Source: Bryobacterales bacterium (lineage in GTDB: Bacteria > Acidobacteriota > Terriglobia > Bryobacterales > Bryobacteraceae). Taken from it: a stretch of 7,963 nt of DNA. Position 1 is the first letter of the stretch. The number at the start of each line of letters is the position of its first letter. The notes under the pieces are model-generated. The model ran no database searches. It had not been told where the DNA came from and worked only from the letters and a program-made list of their open reading frames with translations. The position numbers were made by a program, and so were the translations under genes. This document shows positions 1 through 6,684 of this stretch, piece by piece. The DNA is taken from contig JALOKO010000152.1 of NCBI GenBank assembly GCA_025456495.1, positions 1 to 7,963 on the forward strand, given 5' to 3'.

Positions 1-1356
1 TGTTGGCGCCAACGCGGGATTCAACGCGCCCAACCAGTCGGCAATCCACGTCGGCTGCATGGCCGTCAACGCCCGCCGGTTCCGCGCCGCCAGTTCCGGA
101 TAGCTGACATCGCTGCGTTCCAGGTGTCGGTCTGCAATCACTCCCGTCAACGGCTGGCTATCCAGAAACGGAGTCCCCAGTGGCAGCCCAGCCAACACCT
201 GCATCTCAGGCCGGTAACCCCAAACCAGCAACGTGTCACCATCCCCGGCCATCGCCCGCAATCGCGATGCGGCATCGTCCGCGTCGGCCCACAGCGCCAG
301 GTCACGATGCGATGCCGTGCGGCCCTCCATCGCCTCCGTCCCTGTCCGCGCCAATGGCCCGCCGAAGCGCACCAGGGGCACAGCCAGCGTCACCGCCAGC
401 AACAACCCACGCCACCTCACCGGCAACAGTCGCAGTCCGTGCGCGGCCAGCACCACGGTCACCGGAAGCAGCGCCAGGTAATAGCGCGGATAAAAGCGCC
501 AACCACCCGCTACGCTCGCCAGCGCCAACAAAAACCACACCGCCAGCGGCCAGGCCTGCCGGTCCAGCCGTCGTACAAAATACACGACAGTCGGCGCCAG
601 CAGCGCCGCGTGAAATCCCATCCAGTTCGCGGTCCGGCGCACGCCCTCGGCGTAGGGTGCGGCAAACGGAGTCTCCCGTGCATACACAGCTCCCCACGCC
701 CAAACCTGTTGCCAGTAGGCCTCCAGCGATCCTTGCGCCCACAGGGCCAAAGGCCCCGCCAACGCGCCCGCGGCGTAGCCCGCAAGCGCCAACCGCCACT
801 GCGGCCACAGCCACGCTACCACCACCGGCAATAGGTACAATGCCTTCCCGTTTGCCAGCAGGGCCAGGCCCGCCACCAGTGCCGCGGGAAAGGCCATCCC
901 CCGCGCCGCCAGCCACGCCATGCCCAACGCGAAGGGGATTGTCAGCGCATCCGGCGCCAGCGAGGCCACCGCCGCCGGAGTCGCGAACACCAGGAAGAAG
1001 GCCATCAGTAACGCCGCCCCGCGTCCTTCCCATTCCCCAAACAGCGCCCGCGCCGCGCCATAGCTCAGCCAACAACACAGCATGCCGAATCCGGTCCCCA
1101 GCACCCGCAACCAAATGCCCGGCAAGCCCCCCACCAACAGGTACACCCACGCATACAGCGGCGGCTTATCGAACCATACCTCGCGATACAGCACCTGCCC
1201 ATCCAGCAGCGCCCGCGCCGCCGCCATCCCGTACGCCTCGTCCACCCACAGCACGCCCACGTGCGCGAATCTGCCCAGGGCCAGCAGCGCCACGCACAAC
1301 AGCGCCGTCACCCACACCCCGCGACGGCCCCCCTCCCATGCACCTGCCATTGTCAT
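1..1356 (-). CDS. GT-C family glycosyltransferase (GT39/ArnT-like), C-terminus cut by window edge
   Basis: An integral membrane glycosyltransferase of the dolichyl/polyprenyl-phosphate sugar type (PMT_2-like). By family knowledge it moves a sugar from a polyprenyl-phosphate carrier to a lipid or protein on the outer face of the inner membrane. The frame is open for 452 codons from ATG 1356 to the window edge. After a first hydrophobic segment (about 15-29) comes the first-loop acidic motif VDEAYG (Asp39-Glu40), then FDKPPLYAW (62-70), both hallmarks of bacterial GT39 proteins. Further hydrophobic segments follow at roughly 74-100, 113-132, 140-165, 172-208, 250-262, 268-283 and 293-330. APDALTIPF (134-142) and FYPRYYLALLPV (288-299) fit conserved loop motifs. 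The tail from about 345 is soluble, as in the family. The start lies 12 bp after the sheath gene stop, so the two are probably co-transcribed. GGAG at 1361-1364 serves either ATG 1356 (4 nt) or the in-frame ATG 1350 (10 nt). Acceptor and sugar are unknown. Confidence 0.9.
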   Translation of the reverse strand, partial: MTMAGAWEGGRRGVWVTALLCVALLALGRFAHVGVLWVDEAYGMAAARALLDGQVLYREVWFDKPPLYAWVYLLVGGLPGIWLRVLGTGFGMLCCWLSYGAARALFGEWEGRGAALLMAFFLVFATPAAVASLAPDALTIPFALGMAWLAARGMAFPAALVAGLALLANGKALYLLPVVVAWLWPQWRLALAGYAAGALAGPLALWAQGSLEAYWQQVWAWGAVYARETPFAAPYAEGVRRTANWMGFHAALLAPTVVYFVRRLDRQAWPLAVWFLLALASVAGGWRFYPRYYLALLPVTVVLAAHGLRLLPVRWRGLLLAVTLAVPLVRFGGPLARTGTEAMEGRTASHRDLALWADADDAASRLRAMAGDGDTLLVWGYRPEMQVLAGLPLGTPFLDSQPLTGVIADRHLERSDVSYPELAARNRRALTAMQPTWIADWLGALNPALAPT

Positions 1357-1368
1357 CCCACTCCAGCC

Positions 1369-2700
1369 TCAGCCCTCGGCGGCTCTCGGCAAGGCAATCG
1401 AAACCAGGTGGAATTCCGTCGCCTTCACCGGAGCCATTCCCACCTGTAGCACCACGGTCCCCGCCTCAATATCCGACGCCGTCATGGTCGTGCGGTCGCA
1501 GCGCACGAAGTAGGCATCCTCAGGCTTCGCGCCCGCAAAGGCCCCCTGCCTCCATAGCCCGTCCAGAAACACCTCCACCGCCCGCGCCACACGCGCCCAC
1601 AGCCCCTCGTCGTTCGGCTCAAAGACCGCCCACTGCAGATCCTTCCGCAAACTCCGTTCCACCGCCATCATGAAGCGCCGCACGGGAATGTACTTCTGCT
1701 CAGCGATTGCGCCGGAACCAGTAGCCGCCGGGGGCAGCAACGTCCGCGCCCCCCACAGCACGGTCCCATGTCCGGGAAAATCCCGAATGGCGTTGATGCC
1801 CATCTCCGTCAACGCAGGCAGTTCTTCCTGCCCCAGATCACGCCCCACCATCACCGCATCCAGTGCGGCGTGCAGGCCTGCCGGAGCGCGCCAGATTCCC
1901 CGCTCCTGGTCCAGCCACGAAAGCAATCCAGCCACCGCCCCGCTGGCCCCGAAGCTGCGATTCCGTCCGTGTTGCAGCGCGTCCGGGAAGAGGATTCGCG
2001 GGTAGTACAATCCGACGTTGGGCGATGCCAGGTCCGGGTTCGCCATCACCCACGCGCGCACCTCCGCAGGCGAATCGGCCAGCAGCGGTGGGTCCACCAG
2101 CAGCAACATGCCCAGCGCCTCACACAGCCGTCGCGCCTCGGAATAAACGCGGGCGCCCTCTACCCCCAATTCTGCCGCCCGTGGAATCAGCAGCAATCCC
2201 GGCGGCTTCCGCTGCAACCCCCGCAACGCATGGATCCCTGTGCCGCGACCCTCGCTTCCCAGCAGCGAATCCGCCATCGCGCCCGGAGACGCCTGTCGCT
2301 CCCCTCCCGCACCCACCAGCGCCAATCCGCTCTCAGCCGGGTCCGCCACCCGTACCACCCACGCAAATTCCCCTCCGTTTTCAAAGAACAGGTACACCCC
2401 ATAGCTCGCCTCGCTGGTGGGATGAAAGCCCCCGAACAACATCTGGAATTCTCGCCAGTTCGTCACCGGCACCGGCTCATGCAGCGGGCCCTGTGCAAAC
2501 GTATCCACGAACGCCGCCACATCCATCGGAGCCAGCGCAATGGGAGGCGCACTCACTGGACCCTCGTCTCGAATCACGCCCTTGTCCCCAATCACAACCT
2601 CGTCCCTTCTCACGAACATGAAGTCCTTCAACCTTCCACGCAACCGGCGCACGGCAGCGTAGGCGGCGCGCGGCTCCAGTCCCATGGTAGCTTGGCCCAC
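1369..2700 (-). CDS. Contractile tail sheath-like protein (phage tail / contractile injection system)
   Basis: A 443-residue homologue of the tail sheath subunit, which in phages, R-type pyocins and extracellular injection systems polymerises around the tube and contracts. The family signature is nearly continuous. DVAAFVDTFAQGP (60-72) and FGGFHPTSEASYGVYLFF (89-106) mark the N-terminal part. ALGMLLLVDPP (195-205), LYYPRI (231-236) and GASGAVAGLLSWLDQERG (251-268) lie in the middle. GINAIRDFPGHGTVLWGART (301-320), KYIPVRR (336-342), FEPNDEGLWARV (360-371) and FLDGLWRQGAFAG (378-390) follow, then FVRCDRTTMTASDIEAG (398-414) and VGMAPVKATEF (420-430). The C-terminal core looks intact. The start is GTG 2700: GGGAGGAG sits 7 nt upstream and an in-frame TAG lies about 30 nt upstream. 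The first 55 residues lack the usual YPGVYVEE-type opening. There is no signal peptide, so the protein is cytoplasmic. No tube, baseplate or ATPase gene adjoins it; the next gene is a glycosyltransferase. The family is certain, but use in an injection machine is not. Confidence 0.93.
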   Translation of the reverse strand: MGQATMGLEPRAAYAAVRRLRGRLKDFMFVRRDEVVIGDKGVIRDEGPVSAPPIALAPMDVAAFVDTFAQGPLHEPVPVTNWREFQMLFGGFHPTSEASYGVYLFFENGGEFAWVVRVADPAESGLALVGAGGERQASPGAMADSLLGSEGRGTGIHALRGLQRKPPGLLLIPRAAELGVEGARVYSEARRLCEALGMLLLVDPPLLADSPAEVRAWVMANPDLASPNVGLYYPRILFPDALQHGRNRSFGASGAVAGLLSWLDQERGIWRAPAGLHAALDAVMVGRDLGQEELPALTEMGINAIRDFPGHGTVLWGARTLLPPAATGSGAIAEQKYIPVRRFMMAVERSLRKDLQWAVFEPNDEGLWARVARAVEVFLDGLWRQGAFAGAKPEDAYFVRCDRTTMTASDIEAGTVVLQVGMAPVKATEFHLVSIALPRAAEG

Positions 2701-2707
2701 CCGCGCT

Positions 2708-2715
2708 CTCCTCCC
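2708..2715 (-). promoter_or_regulatory. Ribosome binding site that decides the sheath gene start
   Basis: On the minus strand GGGAGGAG stands 7 nt before GTG 2700. The alternative ATG at 2685 would be 22 nt away, so this site favours the GTG start. A second purine run, AGGAGG, lies a little further upstream. Confidence 0.65.
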
Positions 2716-2730
2716 GGTCGCTACCTCCTA

Positions 2731-2767
2731 CCCCCATCCAAGCCCAAACCCCCATCCAAGCCCGAAA
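2731..2767. repeat. Two-copy tandem direct repeat, 18 bp period
   Basis: CCCCCATCCAAGCCC occurs identically at 2731-2745 and 2749-2763. The copies are followed by AAA and GAAA, and a fading C-run follows the second copy. The repeat lies between divergent genes and outside both chosen coding frames. It could be a paired operator or simple slippage in a C-rich tract. Confidence 0.75.
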
Positions 2768-2835
2768 CCCCAGCCGCGCCCCTGCACAAACCAGTGGCCC
2801 GTAGGCAGCGGCATCCGGCATGAAACAATAGAGTC

Positions 2836-3315
2836 GTGATACCGCGCACCCCACTCCGCCCGTCAACCCTCGTCATGCTTGCCTATGCCGTGCTCGCCTG
2901 CGTCGTGCTGGCCTTCACCGGCTGCGGGCAACAGGAAGCCCGCGCCCGCATCCCTGTGTCCATTCAGGCCGCTGACCTTCCCGGCGAACCCTGGCAGCGC
3001 GACAAGCTGGACCCCATCGCCGCGGACGCATTTCCCCAAACCCTCCGCAAGTTGGGCGCCACCACCGCCCAGAGCGCCGTTTTCCGCCAGGCGGATCGTT
3101 CGGTCTCCGTCCGTGTCTTTCAGCTTGCCAACGGCACCGTGGCCTTTGAGGCCTCCCAAACCTATCCCCGCTCCGCGAACGAATACTACTTCCAGATGGG
3201 CGCCAGCTTCGTGGTGGTTGAGGCGGAGACCCTGCGCCCTGAAGAGCGACGCCCCTTCCTGGTGGCTTTCCAGGCGGCCGCCATGCCGCAAGCCCAACAG
3301 GCGCAAGGCCAGTAA
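2836..3315 (+). CDS. Small putative lipoprotein of unknown function, upstream partner of the transglutaminase
   Basis: A 159-residue exported protein. The N-terminus has positive charges (R4, R8), a hydrophobic run (11-28) and AFTGC ending at Cys30. This resembles a lipobox, although Phe at -3 is not the preferred residue. The mature part is about 130 residues, without transmembrane segments or recognisable catalytic motifs. It includes VSVRVFQLANGTVAFEAS and FQMGASFVVVEAETL, which read as alternating beta strands. The ending is Gln/Ala-rich (QAQQAQGQ). This loosely recalls small acidobacterial lipoproteins that carry a conserved domain of unknown function, but I cannot assign a family. GTG 2836 is chosen because it supplies the charged n-region; the in-frame ATG 2875 would remove it. 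Neither start has a good ribosome site. The stop lies 5 bp before the transglutaminase start, so the two are almost certainly co-transcribed. Confidence 0.85.
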   Translation: MIPRTPLRPSTLVMLAYAVLACVVLAFTGCGQQEARARIPVSIQAADLPGEPWQRDKLDPIAADAFPQTLRKLGATTAQSAVFRQADRSVSVRVFQLANGTVAFEASQTYPRSANEYYFQMGASFVVVEAETLRPEERRPFLVAFQAAAMPQAQQAQGQ

Positions 3316-3320
3316 CCACC

Positions 3321-5552
3321 ATGGCCAGCGAAGCCCCTCTCCACAGCACGCCGCCCGCCGCGCAACCCTCTGCTCACTCCCCCCGCGCCGGGCGTCTCTC
3401 TGCCTGGTTTCGCAACCGCACCGCGCGCCGCGTCCCTCCCCTCGACGCCCTCTTTGAATTCTCCACTCTCGGCCTCGTGCTCTGCGGCTACCTCGCCATG
3501 CTCAGCACCGGCTCACTGGACCTCTTCACTTCCGCCTTCGTTTCCGTCGGCCTCTGCTATCGCGCCATCGCCCTCATGGGCCTGCTGCCGGTCCAGTTCC
3601 CCGGCTGGCTCCTGGGAACGCTCACCGTGGTTGCCATGCTGCTTTACCCCCTCGACATCCTCTGGTGGAGCCAGGACTTCATCCAGGCCACCGTCCACCT
3701 GCTGTTCTATCTTGCCGTCCTGAAGCTCATCTCCGCCCAGGATATCCGCGACCACGTAGCCCGCCTCGTGCTTGCTTTTCTAGTGCTGGTGGTGGCGGCT
3801 GTGCTGTCCTCTGACTCGCTCTTCTTCCTCTTCCTCCTCGGCTTTCTCGTCTTCAGCGTCATGGCCTTCACCAGCCTGGAACTGCATCGCGCCCTCCGTC
3901 GCAACCAACCCGCGACAGGCGGCTCCCATCGGCTGCTCACCCGCCTCACCGCCGTCAGTACGCTCATCTCCGTGGGCATCGTCGCCATGTCCATGGGGCT
4001 GTTCTATGCGCTTCCCCGCTCAGCCAAGGCGGCGCTCAACCAGTTCCTGCTCCAGCGCGAAATCTCCAGCGGCTTCAGTAAGGAGGTGGTATTGGGTCGC
4101 TATGGTGAACTCGTCCGCAACCCCGCCGTCGTGATGCGCATCCGCGAGATTCCCGTCAATGGCGCCATCGCTCCCCGTGCGTTTCCCGTGCATTGGCGCG
4201 GCGCCACCCTCACTGACTTCGATGGCCGCCGCTGGTCCAGCCCCATGCAAGCGGGCGAACTCATCCGTGTCGCCAACAACGAAGTCTTCCTCGAAGCCGA
4301 ATCCCAACGCCGCCGCCCCGGCTTGCGCGCCGGATACCATGTCTACCTCGAACCCGACGCCGGCGAACATCTCTTCTTCCCCGGTCTTCCCGAATTCCTT
4401 CGCCTCACCCAACCCATCCTGGTGCGCTACCCTGACCACAGCGCCCGCCTCCCCAACGCCTCCAAGGATGCCGTGGAATACGCCATCTTCAGCTTCTTCG
4501 ATGGCGAGTGGGAACTCGCCGAAGGCCGCATGGCCGCCCTCAGCGCCACCGATGCCGTCCGCCCCACGGATCTGCTTCGCCTGCCTTCGCTGGACCCCCG
4601 CATCGGCGATCTCGCCCGCACCGTCACCGCCGACTACGACAACGCCCTCGACAAAGCCCGCATCCTCTCCAGCTATCTCCGCGGTAACTATCGCTATCGT
4701 CTGGAGACCACCGCCGCCCGCCAACCCGATCCCCTCGCCCACTTCCTCTTTGAGAGCCGGCAAGGCCACTGCGAGTACTTTGCCTCCGCGCTCGCCGTGA
4801 TGTTGCGCGAGATCGGCATCCCCTCCCGGGTCGTCACCGGTTTTGTCGCCAGCGAATACAACCCCATCACCGGCTGGCACGTCGTCCGCATGTCCGATGC
4901 CCATTCCTGGGTGGAAGCCTGGTTGCCTGAGCGCGGCTGGTTCGGCTTTGATCCCACCCCCAGTTCCCGCCTCCAACCCACCAGCCAGGTGCTCGCCCGC
5001 ATGCGTCTCTGGCAGGACACCATCGACACCTTCTGGAAAGACTGGGTGCTTGCTTACGACTTCAATCGCCAGGTCTCTCTCGCGCAAATGGTGGAACGTG
5101 GGGGAGGGGAACTCGGCAACCTCGGCAACGGCCTCATCGCCGGTGCGCGCCGTCGGGGCGACTCCATTCGCGAGCTCCCCGCCCGCTATCCCTGGTTGCT
5201 GGCCGCGCTGCTCTTGCTGGTCCCCTTGCGCTGGGCATGGCGTCGTTCCAAAACTGCCCGCAAGGCGCGCGCGGTGGCTGCCGCACTGCCTCCGGCCTCG
5301 CAGTTGTACCTGCAAGCCATCCGCCTGCTTGAGAAGCGGGGTTATCACAAACCGCCTTTCCTCACCAGCGAGGAATTCGCTCTCCACATCCAGGCCTTCC
5401 CCGGTTTGGCCCCCTTACGCGAATTCACGCAGGCCTATCTGCGCGCCCGCTACGGCAATAGCCCGGATGACCTCAATCGCATGCGCGCCCTGCTTCCCGT
5501 GCTGGCCCAGGCGCCCCGCAGGCATTCCGCCCGCAAGGCCGCCATCGGCTAA
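3321..5552 (+). CDS. TgpA-type membrane transglutaminase (DUF3488 / transglutaminase-like / DUF4129)
   Basis: A 743-residue inner-membrane protein with the full TgpA architecture. After a charged, proline-rich cytoplasmic start there are six or seven hydrophobic segments between about 43 and 230 (the DUF3488/TgpA_N region). A periplasmic part of about 390 residues follows, containing the transglutaminase-like core. The catalytic triad is visible: Cys484 in QGHCEYFASALAVMLR, His528 in RMSDAHSWVEAW and Asp544 in FGFDPTPSS. A last membrane helix lies at about 623-638. The cytoplasmic tail (about 656-735, including LTSEEFALHI and AYLRARYG) resembles DUF4129. In Pseudomonas the homologue TgpA is needed for viability, but its natural substrate is not firmly known; a cell-wall or protein crosslinking or hydrolysis role is inferred. 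Such genes often sit with MoxR ATPase and DUF58 genes. Here the only co-directional neighbour is the small lipoprotein 5 bp upstream. ATG 3321 has only a weak AAGG about 12 nt ahead, which suggests translational coupling. Confidence 0.95.
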   Translation: MASEAPLHSTPPAAQPSAHSPRAGRLSAWFRNRTARRVPPLDALFEFSTLGLVLCGYLAMLSTGSLDLFTSAFVSVGLCYRAIALMGLLPVQFPGWLLGTLTVVAMLLYPLDILWWSQDFIQATVHLLFYLAVLKLISAQDIRDHVARLVLAFLVLVVAAVLSSDSLFFLFLLGFLVFSVMAFTSLELHRALRRNQPATGGSHRLLTRLTAVSTLISVGIVAMSMGLFYALPRSAKAALNQFLLQREISSGFSKEVVLGRYGELVRNPAVVMRIREIPVNGAIAPRAFPVHWRGATLTDFDGRRWSSPMQAGELIRVANNEVFLEAESQRRRPGLRAGYHVYLEPDAGEHLFFPGLPEFLRLTQPILVRYPDHSARLPNASKDAVEYAIFSFFDGEWELAEGRMAALSATDAVRPTDLLRLPSLDPRIGDLARTVTADYDNALDKARILSSYLRGNYRYRLETTAARQPDPLAHFLFESRQGHCEYFASALAVMLREIGIPSRVVTGFVASEYNPITGWHVVRMSDAHSWVEAWLPERGWFGFDPTPSSRLQPTSQVLARMRLWQDTIDTFWKDWVLAYDFNRQVSLAQMVERGGGELGNLGNGLIAGARRRGDSIRELPARYPWLLAALLLLVPLRWAWRRSKTARKARAVAAALPPASQLYLQAIRLLEKRGYHKPPFLTSEEFALHIQAFPGLAPLREFTQAYLRARYGNSPDDLNRMRALLPVLAQAPRRHSARKAAIG

Positions 5553-5584
5553 CCCACCCACCTCAGGCGCTTCCCAAATGGCGG
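5539..5584. terminator. Possible bidirectional terminator or hairpin at the convergent gene ends
   Basis: CCGCCAT (5539-5545) and ATGGCGG (5578-5584) form a perfect 7 bp inverted repeat around a 32 nt loop. It spans the stop codons of the convergent transglutaminase and hydrolase genes. The loop is long and no T-run follows on either strand, so this is weak evidence for a terminator. No other terminator-like structure was seen in the 10 bp gap. Confidence 0.2.
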
Positions 5585-6495
5585 TCAAACCACCGCACGA
5601 AGTCAAACAAATCCACGGTCATCGTCACCCACCCGTGCCCCTTTCCTGGATGCACCACCAGTGGCATCTCAATCCCCAGCTCCGCCGCCCGCTTCCGGAA
5701 GCGCTCAGATTGCTCCAGCGGCGTCAGGGTATCGGCATCCCCATGGTGGATCAGCACCGGCGGCATCCCCCGGTGCAGGTGGTAGATCGGCGATGTCTCC
5801 CGCCCAATCTGCTTCCACGCCTCCATCTTGCCCGCATCCGGCCCAAAGGCCTTCCGAAAACTCTTCGGCGGACCCCCATCCCCCAGGTTCTCAGTCGAAG
5901 GCCCCAGGTTCAGCAGATCCGTCACCGGAAAGAAGATCGCCACCGCCTGCACGGCGCTCGATTCCCGGTCCACCAGGTCCTCTGCCTGGGGGTCCCCTTT
6001 GCCGCCACGTGTCGCAATCATCAGGCTCAAATGCCCGCCCGCGCTTCCCCCCACCATCCCCAACCGGTTAGCATCCACGCCATACTCGCCCGCGTGGTGG
6101 CGCACATAACGTACGCCCCGGTGCATATCCTCGATGATCTCCATCACGGACGCTTCCGGTTGCGAGAGATGGCACACCGCGAACACCGTGTACCCCGCCC
6201 GTAGGAAAACCGCTACCGTGGACACCGGAACCTCGCCCGGCTTGCGCGACTTCCAACTTCCGCTCACCGCAAAGATCACCCCGCGCCCGTTCGGATTCCC
6301 AGGACGGAACACATCCATCGTCAGGTCCCGCCCGTTCCGCTTGCCGTACACCACCCCATCAATGCGTTGCGCGTCCGGGTGCAGATACACCCACACCGCG
6401 CCCGCCCCGGCCGCTAGCAGCACCGCCAGCAGGCCCAGCACCAGCAGCCCCCTTCGCAACCAGCGCGGAAGCCGCAACCATCCAGGGATTCGCAT
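5563..6495 (-). CDS. Membrane-anchored alpha/beta hydrolase (BD-FAE/esterase-like)
   Basis: A 310-residue serine hydrolase. The N-terminus MRIPGWLRLPRWLRR is followed by a hydrophobic stretch (about 16-37), a signal anchor that would place the enzyme outside the inner membrane. The catalytic set is clear: Ser151 in GGSAGGHL, Asp255 in HHGDADTLTP and His287 in GKGHGW. EYGVDANRLGMVGGSAGGH and the preceding IIEDMHRGVRYVRHHA are typical of the BD-FAE/esterase branch, whose members hydrolyse carboxyl esters, including feruloyl or acetyl esters on polysaccharides. The substrate here cannot be read from sequence. The usual oxyanion motif HGGxW is replaced by AVSGSWKS (about 76-83). Start: ATG 6495 has GGAG 8 nt upstream, whereas ATG 6501 has it only 2 nt away. 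A longer reading from GTG 6627 lacks a properly spaced ribosome site. Its end faces the transglutaminase gene, 10 bp apart, and its start diverges from the secreted protein gene. Confidence 0.92.
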   Translation of the reverse strand: MRIPGWLRLPRWLRRGLLVLGLLAVLLAAGAGAVWVYLHPDAQRIDGVVYGKRNGRDLTMDVFRPGNPNGRGVIFAVSGSWKSRKPGEVPVSTVAVFLRAGYTVFAVCHLSQPEASVMEIIEDMHRGVRYVRHHAGEYGVDANRLGMVGGSAGGHLSLMIATRGGKGDPQAEDLVDRESSAVQAVAIFFPVTDLLNLGPSTENLGDGGPPKSFRKAFGPDAGKMEAWKQIGRETSPIYHLHRGMPPVLIHHGDADTLTPLEQSERFRKRAAELGIEMPLVVHPGKGHGWVTMTVDLFDFVRWFDRHLGSA

Positions 6496-6684
6496 TGCCA
6501 TCGCTCCATCATCAATGCTCACGGAACCCGCGCGCAACGGGCCGCTCACGTTGCCGCTAAGCCATGCTTCTCGAAACGGACCTCTTCCTTCGAGCGTCTC
6601 TTCCTTAGCAGATCCGTGGGAAACCACTCCCTACGCGAAACGTCGCCCGCAGGCGTCGCCCCCAGCCGTTGTACAAAAGGATGA
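6496..6684. promoter_or_regulatory. Divergent intergenic region between hydrolase and secreted-protein genes
   Basis: This 189 bp gap separates two divergent genes and should hold both promoters. It contains a 9 bp direct repeat, CTCTTCCTT, at 6582-6590 and 6598-6606 (16 bp period). An inverted repeat, CTCGAA/TTCGAG, lies at 6570-6575 and 6589-6594 and overlaps the first repeat copy. CGTCGCCC occurs twice around 6641-6661. A perfect 8 bp palindrome, TTGTACAA, lies at 6669-6676. TACAAA (6672-6677) could be a -10 element for the rightward gene but sits very close to its start. No clear -35 element was found. Confidence 0.45.
6504..6507 (-). promoter_or_regulatory. Ribosome binding site that decides the hydrolase start
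   Basis: Minus-strand GGAG lies 8 nt before ATG 6495 and only 2 nt before ATG 6501. The spacing favours the inner ATG and a protein beginning MRIPGW. Confidence 0.5.

Larger units (their letters stand above)
2701..2835. promoter_or_regulatory. Divergent intergenic region between sheath and lipoprotein genes
   Basis: This 135 bp gap must hold the promoters for both the leftward sheath-glycosyltransferase unit and the rightward lipoprotein-transglutaminase unit. It contains the 18 bp tandem repeat. Near the right end AACAAT (2824-2829) matches the -10 consensus at four of six positions. It would place a transcription start close to 2836, the GTG itself, but no -35 hexamer is visible. No convincing hexamers were found for the leftward promoter. 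The position is secure; the promoter details are weak. Confidence 0.45.

Noticed and set aside
2..13. Perfect 12 bp palindrome GTTGGCGCCAAC
   Set aside because: It lies inside the glycosyltransferase coding frame and is probably incidental in GC-rich DNA.
302..1150. A 282-codon minus-strand frame rich in Gly, Ala and Val
   Set aside because: It is a shifted frame inside the glycosyltransferase gene; the true frame carries the VDE, FDKPPL and RYYLALLP motifs.
180..1673. A 497-codon plus-strand open frame, and other long frames overlapping it
   Set aside because: It lies opposite the glycosyltransferase and the sheath gene 3' end. Its product is a low-complexity Pro/Ala/Arg/Ser sequence typical of a C-rich antisense frame, while the minus-strand frames match known families.
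1768..2823. A 351-codon plus-strand frame opposite the sheath gene
   Set aside because: Its product is Arg/Gln/Pro/His-rich with no recognisable domain, while the opposite strand encodes a near-continuous sheath signature.
4020..5387. A 455-codon minus-strand frame opposite the transglutaminase
   Set aside because: It is a Gly/Ala/Glu-rich shadow of the transglutaminase coding strand, which has a complete triad and expected architecture.
4843..6204. A 453-codon plus-strand frame bridging the transglutaminase and hydrolase genes
   Set aside because: It overlaps two well-supported genes in other frames and its composition is Pro/Arg/His-rich without motifs.
6496..6627. N-terminal extension of the hydrolase to GTG 6627
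   Set aside because: The purine run before GTG 6627 abuts the codon with no spacing, the extra 44 residues look non-coding, and ATG 6495 gives a standard signal anchor with a well-spaced GGAG.
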